A stretch of 64,000 nt of DNA from Stenotrophomonas tumulicola (GTDB lineage: Bacteria; Pseudomonadota; Gammaproteobacteria; Xanthomonadales; Xanthomonadaceae), in the NCBI RefSeq assembly GCF_014117215.1, contig NZ_JACGXS010000001.1, positions 248,001-312,000 of the forward strand, written 5' to 3'. A program made the position numbers and the translations under genes. Shown here piece by piece: positions 1 through 8,613 of this stretch. The notes beneath the pieces were generated by a model, which saw nothing but the letters and a program-made list of their open reading frames with translations, had not been told where the DNA came from and ran no database searches. Positions within the stretch are counted from its first letter, which is position 1, and each line of letters starts with the position of its first letter.

Positions 1-144
1 CTGCGGGATCAGTGAGCCGGTGACTGTGACCCGGTCAAGGCTGGTGGGTGCGTCCTGGGCCAGGACCGGTGAGGACACGGCGATCAGGCTTGCAAACAGG
101 GCGATGGTTAGCGGGTGGCGCGTAATCATGGAACGCTGGTGCAT
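1..144 (-). CDS. TonB-dependent receptor, N-terminal fragment
   Basis: The 48 codons in view start at an ATG on the minus strand at 144 and run off the left edge. Residues 1-29 form a signal peptide: a positive start, a hydrophobic stretch and a cleavage site after PVLA. Next comes a short spacer and the motif DRVTVTGSLIP (about residues 37-47), which resembles the TonB-box/plug start of outer-membrane TonB-dependent receptors. The protein probably imports a siderophore or carbohydrate, but the substrate cannot be told from this piece. Its promoter should lie in the AT-rich stretch at 230-360. Confidence 0.75.
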   Translation of the reverse strand, partial: MHQRSMITRHPLTIALFASLIAVSSPVLAQDAPTSLDRVTVTGSLIPQ

Positions 145-575
145 GGTGGGTATCCTGAGCAGATGGCTGGATGCTGGCCATGGTCTTCCGTGACGCTTCA
201 TCGCCCGTTCAGACCTGGTGGCGTCGCCAAAACGTAACACAGCATTAACGAGGGTGACATGTTTTCTTGGAAATGAATCACAATTTTCGAGATATTTGTG
301 AATATGTTTTCTTTATAAAACAAAGCCTTGCTGATTTTCTTGAAAGGAAATTTCCGTGCTCGGTGAGTATCGGTTGAACTGGCCGGGATTTTTTTCATCG
401 GTGTTGGCATGGTGGAACGGGGGCTTGAAGTCCCCGTCGGCGACGGCGGCGCAAACCCGCATCGGTGCGTTGCTCCGCACCCATCCCGACTAGGCGACGG
501 CTCAATGACCGACGGATCTGCCGCGGCTTGTATCATTGCGCCTTACGTTCGATTCGATGATCCCGGAGTACCGCA
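145..575. other. intergenic region with AT-rich island
   Basis: No convincing gene is seen in these 431 bases between a minus-strand receptor gene and plus-strand mrp. Bases 230-360 are much richer in A+T than anything nearby and contain a perfect 6-bp inverted repeat, TCACAA (278-283) and TTGTGA (296-301), with a 12-bp spacer. This is a likely promoter/operator area for the receptor. A weak -10 for mrp, TATCAT, is at 531-536. Confidence 0.45.
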
Positions 576-1430
576 GTGAACAACCCGCAACGCCGCCCGC
601 ACGCCAGCCAGGTGCAGAAGGGCCTGACCCCGCATGCGCGAATCCGCAACGTGGTGGCCGTTGGCTCAGGCAAGGGGGGGGTAGGCAAGAGCACCACGTC
701 GGTCAACCTGGCCGTGGCGCTGCAGCAGCTTGGCGCGCGGGTAGGGGTGCTGGATGCGGACATCTACGGACCATCGGTGCCGGCCATGCTGGGCCTGTCC
801 GGCCGCCCGGAAAGCCCGGACAACAAGAGCATCGAGCCACCGCGCGCATTCGGCGTGGATACCATGTCGATAGGCTACCTGATCGAAGACGAGACGCCGA
901 TGATCTGGCGTGGCCCGATGGCTACGTCGGCGATGACCCAACTGTTCAATGATACGTTGTGGGACGATCTGGACGTGCTGTTGATCGACCTGCCGCCGGG
1001 GACAGGCGACATCCAGCTGACCCTGACCCAGAAGATTCCGCTGGCTGGCGCCGTGATCGTCACCACGCCGCAGGACATCGCCACGCTGGATGCCAGGAAG
1101 GCGCTGAAGATGTTCGAGAAGGTGGAGGTGCCGGTACTGGGCATCGTCGAGAACATGGCCGTGCATACCTGCAGCAACTGCGGGCACGTCGAACACCTGT
1201 TCGGACAGGGCGGCGGCGAGAAGATGGCCGCGCAGTACGGCGTGCCGCTGCTGGGCTCGCTGCCGTTGCAGATCGAAATCCGTGAGCAGGGCGATGCCGG
1301 AACCCCGATCACCGCCTCGCAACCGGATTCTGCCGCCGCGCAGGCCTATCGGCATGCGGCGCAGCGGCTGCTGGAAGAGCTGGCCAAGCGCCCGCGTGCG
1401 TCGATTCCGATCCTGTCCTCGCTGGTCTGA
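576..1430 (+). CDS. mrp: Mrp/ApbC-family iron-sulfur cluster carrier ATPase
   Basis: This 284-residue P-loop protein of the Mrp/NBP35 family binds and transfers Fe-S clusters in the cytoplasm. The deviant Walker A GKGGVGKST is at residues 32-40. A DxD-type Walker A' follows (LDADIYGPS), then the LIDLPPGTGD segment. The CxxC pair that bridges the cluster between subunits is at C199 and C202. The GTG start at 576 is chosen because a GGAG Shine-Dalgarno lies about 9 bases upstream. The protein is shorter than E. coli Mrp because it has almost no N-terminal MIP18-like domain. Confidence 0.93.
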   Translation: MNNPQRRPHASQVQKGLTPHARIRNVVAVGSGKGGVGKSTTSVNLAVALQQLGARVGVLDADIYGPSVPAMLGLSGRPESPDNKSIEPPRAFGVDTMSIGYLIEDETPMIWRGPMATSAMTQLFNDTLWDDLDVLLIDLPPGTGDIQLTLTQKIPLAGAVIVTTPQDIATLDARKALKMFEKVEVPVLGIVENMAVHTCSNCGHVEHLFGQGGGEKMAAQYGVPLLGSLPLQIEIREQGDAGTPITASQPDSAAAQAYRHAAQRLLEELAKRPRASIPILSSLV

Positions 1431-1444
1431 TCCCAATCATCCGG

Positions 1445-1532
1445 GTAGCGCCGAGCCATGCTCGGCGAACGGCATGGCACCCAATGCCTGTTGTCTGCGG
1501 TGGTAACCCCGCCGGGCATGGCCCGGCGCTAC
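1445..1532. repeat. pair of inverted GTAG (SMAG-type) palindromes
   Basis: Two 23-bp imperfect palindromes lie between mrp and dcd. The first (1445-1467) begins GTAGCGCCGAGC. The second (1510-1532) is in the opposite orientation and ends GGCGCTAC. The outward-facing GTAG ends fit a REP/SMAG dimer that could fold as one long hairpin. Confidence 0.8.
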
Positions 1533-1605
1533 ACCCAGCTGCGGCGGCAACTGTAGAATCGTGGCCCGGGCGTCCGCCCGCCCCATCAAGCAGCCAGGAC
1601 CGAGC

Positions 1606-2178
1606 ATGAGCATCAAGAGTGACCGTTGGATCCGTCGCATGTCCGAGCAGCACGGCATGATCGAGCCGTTCGAGGCTGGGCAGGTGAAGCAGGCCGACGG
1701 CCAGCGCATCGTCAGCTATGGCACGTCCAGCTATGGCTACGACGTGCGCTGCTCGCGTGAGTTCAAGGTATTCACCAACATCAACTCGACCATCGTCGAC
1801 CCGAAGCACTTCGATCCGGGCAGCTTCGTCGACGTCACCGCCGATGAGTGCATCATCCCGCCCAACAGCTTCGCGCTGGCACGCACGGTGGAGTATTTCC
1901 GCATCCCGCGCGACACGCTGGTGGTCTGCCTGGGCAAGAGCACCTATGCACGCTGCGGCATCATCGTCAACGTGACGCCGCTGGAGCCGGAGTGGGAAGG
2001 GCACGTGACCCTGGAGTTCAGCAACACCACGCCGCTGCCGGCGCGCATCTACGCCAACGAAGGCGTGGCGCAGATGTTGTTCTTCCAGGCCGATGCGGAC
2101 GACGTGTGCGAAACCTCGTACAAGGACCGTGGCGGCAAGTACCAGGGCCAGACCGGGGTGACCCTGCCGCGCACCTGA
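1606..2178 (+). CDS. dcd: dCTP deaminase
   Basis: This 190-residue protein matches bacterial dCTP deaminase, which converts dCTP to dUTP and ammonia to feed thymidylate synthesis. Family signatures seen are [12 protein letters not shown] near residues 38-49, the active-site stretch [14 protein letters not shown], and [17 protein letters not shown], which holds the catalytic Glu and nucleotide-binding residues. The ATG at 1606 gives the normal family length. The upstream sequence to 1561 stays open but is not conserved-looking. It is a single gene between repeat elements, with no obvious operon partner. Confidence 0.96.
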   Translation: MSIKSDRWIRRMSEQHGMIEPFEAGQVKQADGQRIVSYGTSSYGYDVRCSREFKVFTNINSTIVDPKHFDPGSFVDVTADECIIPPNSFALARTVEYFRIPRDTLVVCLGKSTYARCGIIVNVTPLEPEWEGHVTLEFSNTTPLPARIYANEGVAQMLFFQADADDVCETSYKDRGGKYQGQTGVTLPRT

Positions 2179-2203
2179 GCGACGCGGCATTGCATGACGA
2201 AAA

Positions 2204-2226
2204 CGCCGGGCGTGGCCCGGCGCTAC
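2204..2226. repeat. GTAG (SMAG-type) palindrome
   Basis: A single 23-bp element, CGCCGGGCGTGGCCCGGCG followed by CTAC, lies between the convergent ends of dcd and a small membrane-protein gene. It ends two bases before the stop of the latter. Confidence 0.8.
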
Positions 2227-2227
2227 C

Positions 2228-2395
2228 TTATTTGCCGCGGCCGAACAGCATGCCGACGCCGACCGCCACCAGGCCGACGGGCCACCAGGTGGTGAGCAGG
2301 CGGGTGAAGTTCATGTTGGTCCAACCGAGGTTGGTGGCGAGCATGAACAGCCCGACCAGGATCAGCAGGATGGCGGCAACGAGATTGAAACGCAT
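2228..2395 (-). CDS. small two-helix membrane protein (LiaF-TM-like)
   Basis: This 55-residue ORF starts at the ATG ending at 2395 and stops at TAA (2228-2230). It has two hydrophobic segments (about residues 5-22 and 37-51) separated by a loop with TTWWPVG, then a short positive tail (GRGK). The WWP motif between two membrane helices resembles the LiaI/LiaF-like transmembrane domain (DUF5668), which is common in short envelope proteins of unknown role. It sits just upstream of, and on the same strand as, nothing else in the same operon; the downstream neighbour is dcd, convergent. Confidence 0.6.
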   Translation of the reverse strand: MRFNLVAAILLILVGLFMLATNLGWTNMNFTRLLTTWWPVGLVAVGVGMLFGRGK

Positions 2396-2411
2396 CGGAG
2401 TCTGCAAACGC

Positions 2412-2834
2412 TCAGGAGTGGGGCGGATATCCTAGCCGTTCCTGCCAGTACGCGACACGCTGCTGCAGCACGGCGGGGGCGTGGCGATGTGCCTGCCCGC
2501 TGCCCCAGACCGGCCCCGGCCACGCAGGATCGCCCTCGTGGCGCCCGATGACATGGAAATGGAACTGGCGCACGATGTTGCCCAGCGCTCCCATGTTGAT
2601 CTTTTCGACGCCCTCTTCGGCCTTCAGGGCCTTGGAGGTGCGGTTCAGTTCGGTGCGCAGCTTGTCCTGCTGGTCACCATCCAGTTCGATCCACTCGACC
2701 AGGCCGGCCACGCGGGGCACGACCACCAGCCACGGGAAGCGTTCGTCGTTCATCAACCGGATCTGGGACAGCGGTCCTTCCGCCACCAATACGCTGTCGG
2801 TGGCCAGGCGCGAATCCAGTTCAAAATCGCTCAT
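2412..2834 (-). CDS. HIT-family nucleotide hydrolase/transferase
   Basis: This 140-residue cytoplasmic protein belongs to the histidine-triad superfamily. The triad region is at residues 90-98, reading Q-F-H-F-H-V-I-G-R. The central His92 (nucleophile position) and His94 are kept and the first His is Gln, as in several proteobacterial HIT subfamilies. Likely substrates are dinucleoside polyphosphates or nucleoside phosphoramidates. The exact substrate is unknown. The start overlaps the end of the dienelactone-hydrolase gene by 4 bases, so the two are co-translated. Confidence 0.85.
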   Translation of the reverse strand: MSDFELDSRLATDSVLVAEGPLSQIRLMNDERFPWLVVVPRVAGLVEWIELDGDQQDKLRTELNRTSKALKAEEGVEKINMGALGNIVRQFHFHVIGRHEGDPAWPGPVWGSGQAHRHAPAVLQQRVAYWQERLGYPPHS

Positions 2835-3505
2835 CCAATATGCTCCTTGAAGAATTCCAGGGTGCGGTCCAGCGCCAGCGCGGCGCTGTCTGGATCATAC
2901 GCATGTCCGACATCGCGGTTGAAGCCATGGTCGGCCGGATAGACGAAGCTTGCCATCCTGGGCAGCTTCTCGCGGTGGGCCGCGATGGCTTCCGGGGGGA
3001 TGCTCTTGTCCAGTGCGCCGAAGTGGAACATCACCGGCGCCTTGGGGCTTTCATCCAGGAACTGCACGTTGCGGGCACCGTAATAGCTGACCGACGGCAG
3101 GCCCAGCCGCAGCGCCGCCAGCAGTGCGATGCTGCCGCCCCAGCAGTAACCGACCGTGCCGACCTTGCCGGCTGACGCCAACCGGGTCGCTGCGGCGCGG
3201 ACGAGCACCAGCGACTTCTCCACGCCCAGTTCGTTGACGCGTTCCAGGCCGCCCTTTACGCCATCAGCGTCGTAGGCAAGTTCCAGCGGTGGGGCATCCG
3301 CGTCAGCTTCGACCAGGTCGAAGAACGAGGGTGCCAGCACCGCGTAGCCCGCCGAGGCGAACCGTTCGGCCACCGAGCGCATGTGCTCGTTGACCCCGAA
3401 AATTTCCTGGATGACCACCAGCCCGCCGCGTGGCGTGCCTTCGGGTAGCGCTTCCCATGCCTTTGCTTTGCCATGGTGGGTGTCCAGCGTGATCCACTTG
3501 CCCAT
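2831..3505 (-). CDS. dienelactone hydrolase family protein
   Basis: This 224-residue alpha/beta-hydrolase resembles carboxymethylenebutenolidase. The nucleophile is Cys121 in the elbow G-Y-C-W-G-G. Asp166 in ALDKSIP and His193 in ADHGFN complete a Cys-Asp-His triad at the spacing expected for DLH. There is no signal peptide, so it is cytoplasmic. No aromatic-catabolism genes are nearby, so the physiological ester or lactone is unknown. It is the first gene of a two-gene unit with the HIT protein. Confidence 0.88.
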   Translation of the reverse strand: MGKWITLDTHHGKAKAWEALPEGTPRGGLVVIQEIFGVNEHMRSVAERFASAGYAVLAPSFFDLVEADADAPPLELAYDADGVKGGLERVNELGVEKSLVLVRAAATRLASAGKVGTVGYCWGGSIALLAALRLGLPSVSYYGARNVQFLDESPKAPVMFHFGALDKSIPPEAIAAHREKLPRMASFVYPADHGFNRDVGHAYDPDSAALALDRTLEFFKEHIG

Positions 3506-3612
3506 CGTGCAGCGCCTTCTTGAGTGATTGCTGGCGCCATTATCCTCCGATGGCGGGTTAGGGGGCCGTCAGCGGAAGGCTGTCCCCCCTGACCGGCCTG
3601 CGGACAAAAGGG

Positions 3613-3852
3613 CTATCTGCAACCCAGGTTGCGCGGGGCCTTGCCCTGTGCCTGGAGATCACGCAGGAATGCCTCGAACTTGCGCTGTGCTGCCTGCAAT
3701 GTGGGTTCGTAATACTCGACTCGGCGAACGACGGGCGTGCCCCCCTCATGGATCTCATAGGAGCACAGGTAGTAGGTATTGCCGGCGCTCGCCGTGCCTG
3801 CGTTGCCCGACAGCAGAAGGGCTGTCAGCCAGATTGGGGTGAAGAGCTTCAT
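3613..3852 (-). CDS. small secreted protein of unknown function
   Basis: This 79-residue protein has an N-terminal signal peptide (about residues 1-23, ending SAGNT or TASA). The mature part contains two cysteines (YYLCSYE and LGCR at the C-terminus) that could form a disulfide. The start is fixed by a strong Shine-Dalgarno, AAAGGAGA, 6-7 bases upstream of the ATG at 3852. No family was recognised. It probably acts in the periplasm. Confidence 0.65.
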   Translation of the reverse strand: MKLFTPIWLTALLLSGNAGTASAGNTYYLCSYEIHEGGTPVVRRVEYYEPTLQAAQRKFEAFLRDLQAQGKAPRNLGCR

Positions 3853-4030
3853 GCGACATCTCCTTTCGGTTGGCTGAACGGCAGGGGGACGGTGCCGCGC
3901 AGCACCTGATGGCATTGCTGGATGGAGACATCCTGTGCCTTGGGCTTGCATTGAGCTATGAGGATTACTGCAATCGCAGCGCCCGGTATGCGGGGCTACG
4001 GAATGGTTCAGGGGCAGGCAGGATGCCCGG

Positions 4031-4088
4031 TATACTTGCCCGATCCAGGCCCCCAGGCCACGCCCGGCCCAGGCCCCCAGAGTCTCCC
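4031..4088 (+). promoter_or_regulatory. putative rimO promoter and repeat-rich leader
   Basis: A -10-like TATACT (4031-4036) is followed by a C-rich leader with a 12-bp direct repeat, CCAGGCCCCCAG, near 4045 and again near 4069, and CCGATCCA twice. No convincing Shine-Dalgarno precedes the rimO ATG. Confidence 0.35.
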
Positions 4089-4093
4089 GATCC

Positions 4094-5452
4094 ATGTCCC
4101 AGCTGAACCCCAAAGTCGGCTTCGTCAGCCTTGGCTGCCCGAAGGCACTCGTCGATTCCGAGCGCATCCTCACCCAGCTCCGGGTGGAAGGGTATGACAT
4201 CGTCCCCACCTACGACGCCGCCGACGTGGTGGTGGTCAATACCTGTGGCTTCATCGACTCGGCCGTTGCCGAATCGCTGGATGCCATCGGTGAGGCGATG
4301 AATGCGAATGGCAAGGTCATCGTCACCGGTTGCCTGGGCAAGCGCCCCGAGCAGATCCGCGAGGCGTATCCGGACGTGCTGGCGGTGTCCGGCCCGCAGG
4401 ATTACCAGAGCGTGATGGAGGCCGTGCACGCCGCGATACCGCCGCAGCACGATCCCTTCGTCGACCTGGTGCCGGACTACGGCATCAAGCTGACGCCGCG
4501 GCATTATGCGTACCTGAAGATTTCCGAAGGCTGCAACCACCATTGCAGCTTCTGCATCATCCCGTCCATGCGCGGCAAGCTGGTCTCGCGGCCGGTGGAC
4601 GACGTACTGCGCGAAGCCGAACGGCTGGTGCGCGGCGGCGTGCGCGAGCTGCTGGTGGTCTCGCAGGACACCTCGGCCTACGGCGTGGACGTGAAGTACG
4701 CCGAGCGCATGTGGCGCGACAAGGCCTACCAGACGCGCATGAAATCACTGTGCGAAGGGCTGTCCGAGCTGGATGCCTGGGTGCGCATGCATTACGTCTA
4801 CCCGTATCCGCACGTGGACGAAATGGTGCCGCTGATGGCGGAAAACCGCATCCTGCCGTACCTGGATATTCCGTTCCAGCACGCCAGCCCGCGCATCCTG
4901 CGACTGATGAAGCGCCCGGGTGCGGTTGAAAAGACCCTCGAGCGGGTGCAGAACTGGCGCCGCATCGCGCCGGACATCACCGTGCGCTCGACCTTCATCG
5001 TCGGTTTCCCCGGCGAGACCGAGGCCGAGTTCGAAGAGCTGCTCTCCTTCCTCGACGAGGCGCAGCTGGATCGCGTCGGTGCGTTTGCCTATTCGCCGGT
5101 GGAGGGCGCTACCGCCAACGGCCTGCCGGACCCGGTGCCCGAAGCGGTGAAGCAGGAGCGGCTGGCCCGTTTCATGGAAAAGCAGGCACAGATCTCCGCC
5201 GCCCGCCTGGAAGCGAAGATCGGCACGGTGCAGCAGTGCCTGGTCGATGCGATCGAGGGTGATATCGCGGTGGCGCGTTCGAAGGCCGATGCACCGGAGA
5301 TCGATGGCCTGGTGCATGTCCAGAACGCCGATACGGTACCGCTGCGCGTGGGTGAGTTCGTCGACGTGGAGATCACCGAAAGCGACGAGCACGATCTGTA
5401 CGGCGATGCGCTGCCGCCCGCGCGCAAACCGTTCGATCTCAAGATGCTGTGA
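4094..5452 (+). CDS. rimO: ribosomal protein uS12 methylthiotransferase
   Basis: This 452-residue radical-SAM methylthiotransferase modifies Asp88 of ribosomal protein S12. The N-terminal UPF0004 domain carries cluster cysteines starting with C15 (SLGCPK), with further ones in NTCGF and TGCLGK. The radical-SAM motif C147-x3-C151-x2-C154 is in [12 protein letters not shown]-terminal TRAM domain follows (about residues 385-450). Length and the [11 protein letters not shown] motif separate RimO from MiaB. Its last codons overlap the start of the DUF3025 gene. Confidence 0.96.
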   Translation: MSQLNPKVGFVSLGCPKALVDSERILTQLRVEGYDIVPTYDAADVVVVNTCGFIDSAVAESLDAIGEAMNANGKVIVTGCLGKRPEQIREAYPDVLAVSGPQDYQSVMEAVHAAIPPQHDPFVDLVPDYGIKLTPRHYAYLKISEGCNHHCSFCIIPSMRGKLVSRPVDDVLREAERLVRGGVRELLVVSQDTSAYGVDVKYAERMWRDKAYQTRMKSLCEGLSELDAWVRMHYVYPYPHVDEMVPLMAENRILPYLDIPFQHASPRILRLMKRPGAVEKTLERVQNWRRIAPDITVRSTFIVGFPGETEAEFEELLSFLDEAQLDRVGAFAYSPVEGATANGLPDPVPEAVKQERLARFMEKQAQISAARLEAKIGTVQQCLVDAIEGDIAVARSKADAPEIDGLVHVQNADTVPLRVGEFVDVEITESDEHDLYGDALPPARKPFDLKML

Positions 5453-6306
5453 CCGGGTCGGCGGCCGCCGCCGACACCGGCCGCGTTCGCCGGCGTTTCA
5501 TCGCGCCCTCGCGCGAAGCGGTGGACCGGGCCTGTTTCAGCCAGCCGTTGTTCTCCGGCCTGCGCGCTTTCCATGAGCTGATGACGGCTGCCGACTGGCC
5601 GTCCGTTGGCGCGCTGGATGCACGCCTCGTGCTGCCTGGCAAGCACCTGGTGATGCAGGATGAGGCGCTGCTTGCGGACGGCCTGCACTACGAACGCCGC
5701 ATTGCCGAGCGTGGGCAGATCGCCACGCGGGCGCGCAATTGGCATGACCTGTTCAATGCCCTTGTCTGGGCGCGCTACCCATCATTGAAGTTGGCGCTCA
5801 ACGCGCGGCAGTGCCTGCATATCGCGGCGATGGGAGTGGGCGCACGCAATCGTGCGCAGGCCGCGCTGACCCAGTTCGATGAGGCCGGGGTGATCGTGCG
5901 GGTGCGTGATGCCAGCCTGTTGCCTGCGTGGGATTGCCACGACTGGGAACGTTTGTTCGCGCAGGGCGCCGGGCAATGGCGAGATGGCGATATCGCTGTT
6001 GTCGCCGTGGTCGGGCATGCCTTGATGGAGCAGGCATTGCTGCCGGGGCGCCTGCTGGTGGGCAAGTGCGTGGTGGTGCAGGGTGAAGAGGACGCCGCCT
6101 GCATTGCCGGGACCACCCGGGCCATTGGCGAGGGCAGGGTGCTGGAGGACCCGCTGCAGCTGCGCCCGTTGCCGCTGGCGGGCATACCCGGGTGGCACGG
6201 CGGGCAGGACAGCGCTTTTTACCGGCAGTCCGACTATTTTCGTCCGCTACGCGAAGGGCGGATCTATCCGCCGCCGCTTGGCATGACGCCGGACCACGAC
6301 AGGTAG
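5449..6306 (+). CDS. DUF3025 family protein
   Basis: This 285-residue soluble protein matches the DUF3025 family, known mostly from gamma- and betaproteobacteria and without an assigned function. It includes the family segment [16 protein letters not shown] (about residues 97-112) and an R-x-S-D-Y-F-R-P-like stretch near the C-terminus. The GTG at 5449 overlaps the rimO stop by 4 bases, implying translational coupling with rimO. Its TAG stop is supplied by the GTAG of the adjacent repeat element. Confidence 0.8.
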   Translation: MTGSAAAADTGRVRRRFIAPSREAVDRACFSQPLFSGLRAFHELMTAADWPSVGALDARLVLPGKHLVMQDEALLADGLHYERRIAERGQIATRARNWHDLFNALVWARYPSLKLALNARQCLHIAAMGVGARNRAQAALTQFDEAGVIVRVRDASLLPAWDCHDWERLFAQGAGQWRDGDIAVVAVVGHALMEQALLPGRLLVGKCVVVQGEEDAACIAGTTRAIGEGRVLEDPLQLRPLPLAGIPGWHGGQDSAFYRQSDYFRPLREGRIYPPPLGMTPDHDR

Positions 6307-6325
6307 CGCCGAGCCATGCTCGGCG
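6303..6325. repeat. GTAG (SMAG-type) palindrome overlapping a stop codon
   Basis: The 23-bp element begins GTAGCGCCGAGCC and ends CTCGGCG. The TAG inside GTAG (6304-6306) is the in-frame stop codon of the DUF3025 gene. Confidence 0.8.
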
Positions 6326-6331
6326 GCTTTC

Positions 6332-6838
6332 CTATTCGCTGTGGTACTCCACCGACAGGATTGCAAAGTCGTGGCGGCCGCCGGGCAGGTCGACTTCGAA
6401 CTCATCGTCTATCCGCTTCTTCAGTAGTGCGCGTGCCAACGGCGAATCGATGCTGATCCAGCCGGTGCTGGCCTCGGTTTCGTCCGGGCCGACGATCCGG
6501 TAGCGGCTGACCTCGCCACTTTCCACGTTCTCGAGTTCCACCCACGCGCCAAAGAACACTGCCTGCGGATCGCTGGGCTCCCCATCGACCACGCGCAATG
6601 CCTCCAGCCGTTTGCTCAGGTAGCGCACCCGACGGTCGATCTCACCCAGCTGCTTCTTGCGGTAGGTGTATTCGGCGTTCTCCGAGCGGTCGCCTTCGGC
6701 AGCAGCGGCGGCAAGCGCCTTGACCACGTCGGGCCGGCGCACGCGCCATAGATCGTCCAGCTCCGCTTTCAGCCTTGCGTGGCCGCTGGAGGTGATCAGT
6801 GCGGTGCTTTTCTCTGCCGGGGGACGCCAACGGGACAT
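6332..6838 (-). CDS. greB: transcription elongation factor GreB
   Basis: This 168-residue protein has the two-part Gre architecture: an N-terminal coiled coil (about residues 20-85, including [16 protein letters not shown] with the acidic tip that enters the polymerase secondary channel) and a C-terminal FKBP-like globular domain. It stimulates RNA cleavage by backtracked RNA polymerase. The tip sequence with [14 protein letters not shown] favours GreB over GreA. It is a single-gene unit convergent with DUF3025. Confidence 0.93.
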   Translation of the reverse strand: MSRWRPPAEKSTALITSSGHARLKAELDDLWRVRRPDVVKALAAAAAEGDRSENAEYTYRKKQLGEIDRRVRYLSKRLEALRVVDGEPSDPQAVFFGAWVELENVESGEVSRYRIVGPDETEASTGWISIDSPLARALLKKRIDDEFEVDLPGGRHDFAILSVEYHSE

Positions 6839-6984
6839 CTACTGCTCTCTGCTGCGGAATGAACACCGACAGCTTACGGGAAGCTGTCCGGCGGCACCGC
6901 TCCAGCCAGGGGACGGCAGTGGAGCGGTGGGGCATGGGGTGGCGGCGATCTGCAGTGACGGGCATGCCCCGTCCCTGCCCACGC

Positions 6985-8490
6985 TCAGCGTTTGCCGCCG
7001 AAGATGCCGCCCAGGATGCCGCGCACGATCTGGTTGCCCAGCTTGGTACCGACGGTGCGGGTGGTCTGCTTGGCCATGGTTTCGATCATGCCCTGGCGGC
7101 GCTTGGTGCCGAAGATGGCATCCTTGATCGATTGACCGAAACCGCTGTCCTGTGCCTCGTCCTGTTCACGGGTGCGGGCCTTGGGCGTGTCGCTGGCCTG
7201 GACCGTTTTCTGCGCACGCTGGGCCAGCAGCTCGGCTGCCGACTCGCGGTTGACTGCCGTGTCGTATCGGCTTCCGACCGGGCTGCCGGCACGCACCTGT
7301 GCACGTTCGGCCTCGCTCACCGGGCCCATCCGGCAGCGTGGCGGGGCGATCTGTGTCTGCTGCACGGGCATCGGTATGCCTTTGTCCTGCAGGGTGGAAA
7401 CCAGGGCCTCGCCGGTGCCGAGCTGGCCCAGTACGCGGGTCACGTCCAGCTTCGGGTTCGGCACGAAGGTCTCGGCGGCGGTTTTCACCGCCTTCTGGTC
7501 GCGCGGGGTGAACGCGCGCAGCGCATGCTGCACGCGGTTGCCGAGCTGGCCCAGGATGTTGGCAGGCACGTCGTCCGGGAACTGCGAGCAGAAGTACACG
7601 CCCACGCCCTTGGAGCGGATCAGCCGCACCACCTGCTCGATGCGTTGCACCAGGGCCGATGGTGCATCGTCGAACAGCAGGTGTGCCTCGTCGAAGATGA
7701 ACACCAGCTTCGGCTTCTCCAGATCGCCGACTTCCGGCAGGGTCTCGAACAGTTCCGACAGCAGCCACAGCAGGAAGGTCGAATACAGCTTGGGCTTGAG
7801 TACCAGCTGGTCGGCGGCGAGGATGCCGATCACCCCGCGGCCATCATGGTTGACCCGCATCAGGTCGGCCAGCTCCAGGGCCGGTTCGCCGAAGAAGGCT
7901 TCACCGCCATCCTGCGACAGTCGCAGCAGCGAACGCTGGATCGCCGCCACCGATTGCGCGCTGACCAGGCCATATTCGGTGGAAACGTCCTTGCGCTCCT
8001 CGGCGACCAGGCCCAGCAGTGCACGCAGGTCGTCCAGGTCCAGCAGCAACAGCCCGCGGTCGTCGGCCAGCTTGAACACGATGTCCAGTACACCGGCCTG
8101 GGTATCGCTCAGTTCCAGGATGCGCGAGAGCAGGGTCGGGCCCATCTCGCTGACCGTGGTGCGCACCGGATGGCCCAGCTTGCCGTACAGGTCCCAGAAG
8201 ATGGCTGGGCTGGCGGCGGGGGCGTAATCGGCCACGCCGATCTGCGCGGCGCGTTGCAGCAGTGCCTCGCCGCCGGCACCGGGCACCGCCAGTCCGGATA
8301 CGTCGCCCTTCACGTCGGCCAGGAACACCGGCACGCCGATCCTTGAGAAACCTTCGGCCAACGTCATCAATGTCACCGTCTTGCCGGTGCCGGTGGCGCC
8401 GGCCACCAGGCCATGGCGGTTGCCCAGTTTCGGCAGCAGGGTAACGGGGACGTCGTCGGTGGTGCCTTTGCCGAGCAGAATCGGGTCCAT
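6985..8490 (-). CDS. HerA-like ATPase (DUF853 family)
   Basis: This 501-residue protein of the DUF853/HerA-FtsK superfamily has Walker A GATGTGKT at about residues 31-38 and the Walker B-like VFIFDEAHLLF around residue 265. An Arg-finger-like region follows, then a low-complexity linker (about 400-450) and a glycine-rich hydrophobic C-terminus (GILGGIFGGK). It is predicted to be a ring ATPase acting on nucleic acid, but no substrate is established for this branch. It is transcribed divergently from the lytic transglycosylase gene. Confidence 0.85.
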   Translation of the reverse strand: MDPILLGKGTTDDVPVTLLPKLGNRHGLVAGATGTGKTVTLMTLAEGFSRIGVPVFLADVKGDVSGLAVPGAGGEALLQRAAQIGVADYAPAASPAIFWDLYGKLGHPVRTTVSEMGPTLLSRILELSDTQAGVLDIVFKLADDRGLLLLDLDDLRALLGLVAEERKDVSTEYGLVSAQSVAAIQRSLLRLSQDGGEAFFGEPALELADLMRVNHDGRGVIGILAADQLVLKPKLYSTFLLWLLSELFETLPEVGDLEKPKLVFIFDEAHLLFDDAPSALVQRIEQVVRLIRSKGVGVYFCSQFPDDVPANILGQLGNRVQHALRAFTPRDQKAVKTAAETFVPNPKLDVTRVLGQLGTGEALVSTLQDKGIPMPVQQTQIAPPRCRMGPVSEAERAQVRAGSPVGSRYDTAVNRESAAELLAQRAQKTVQASDTPKARTREQDEAQDSGFGQSIKDAIFGTKRRQGMIETMAKQTTRTVGTKLGNQIVRGILGGIFGGKR

Positions 8491-8613
8491 GGTCCAGCCC
8501 TTGTGATGAATGCGCCCAATGTTAACCGGCCTCGCAGCGGGCGCGTGGCCCGGGTTGCCGGGACCTCGGCGGCACCGCTACTCTGCCTGCCTGTTTCGTA
8601 CACAGTGCCAAAA

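Noticed and set aside
278..301. CRP-type site in the AT-rich island
   Set aside because: The half-sites are in the reverse order (TCACA...TGTGA) to the CRP consensus and the spacer is 12, not 6.
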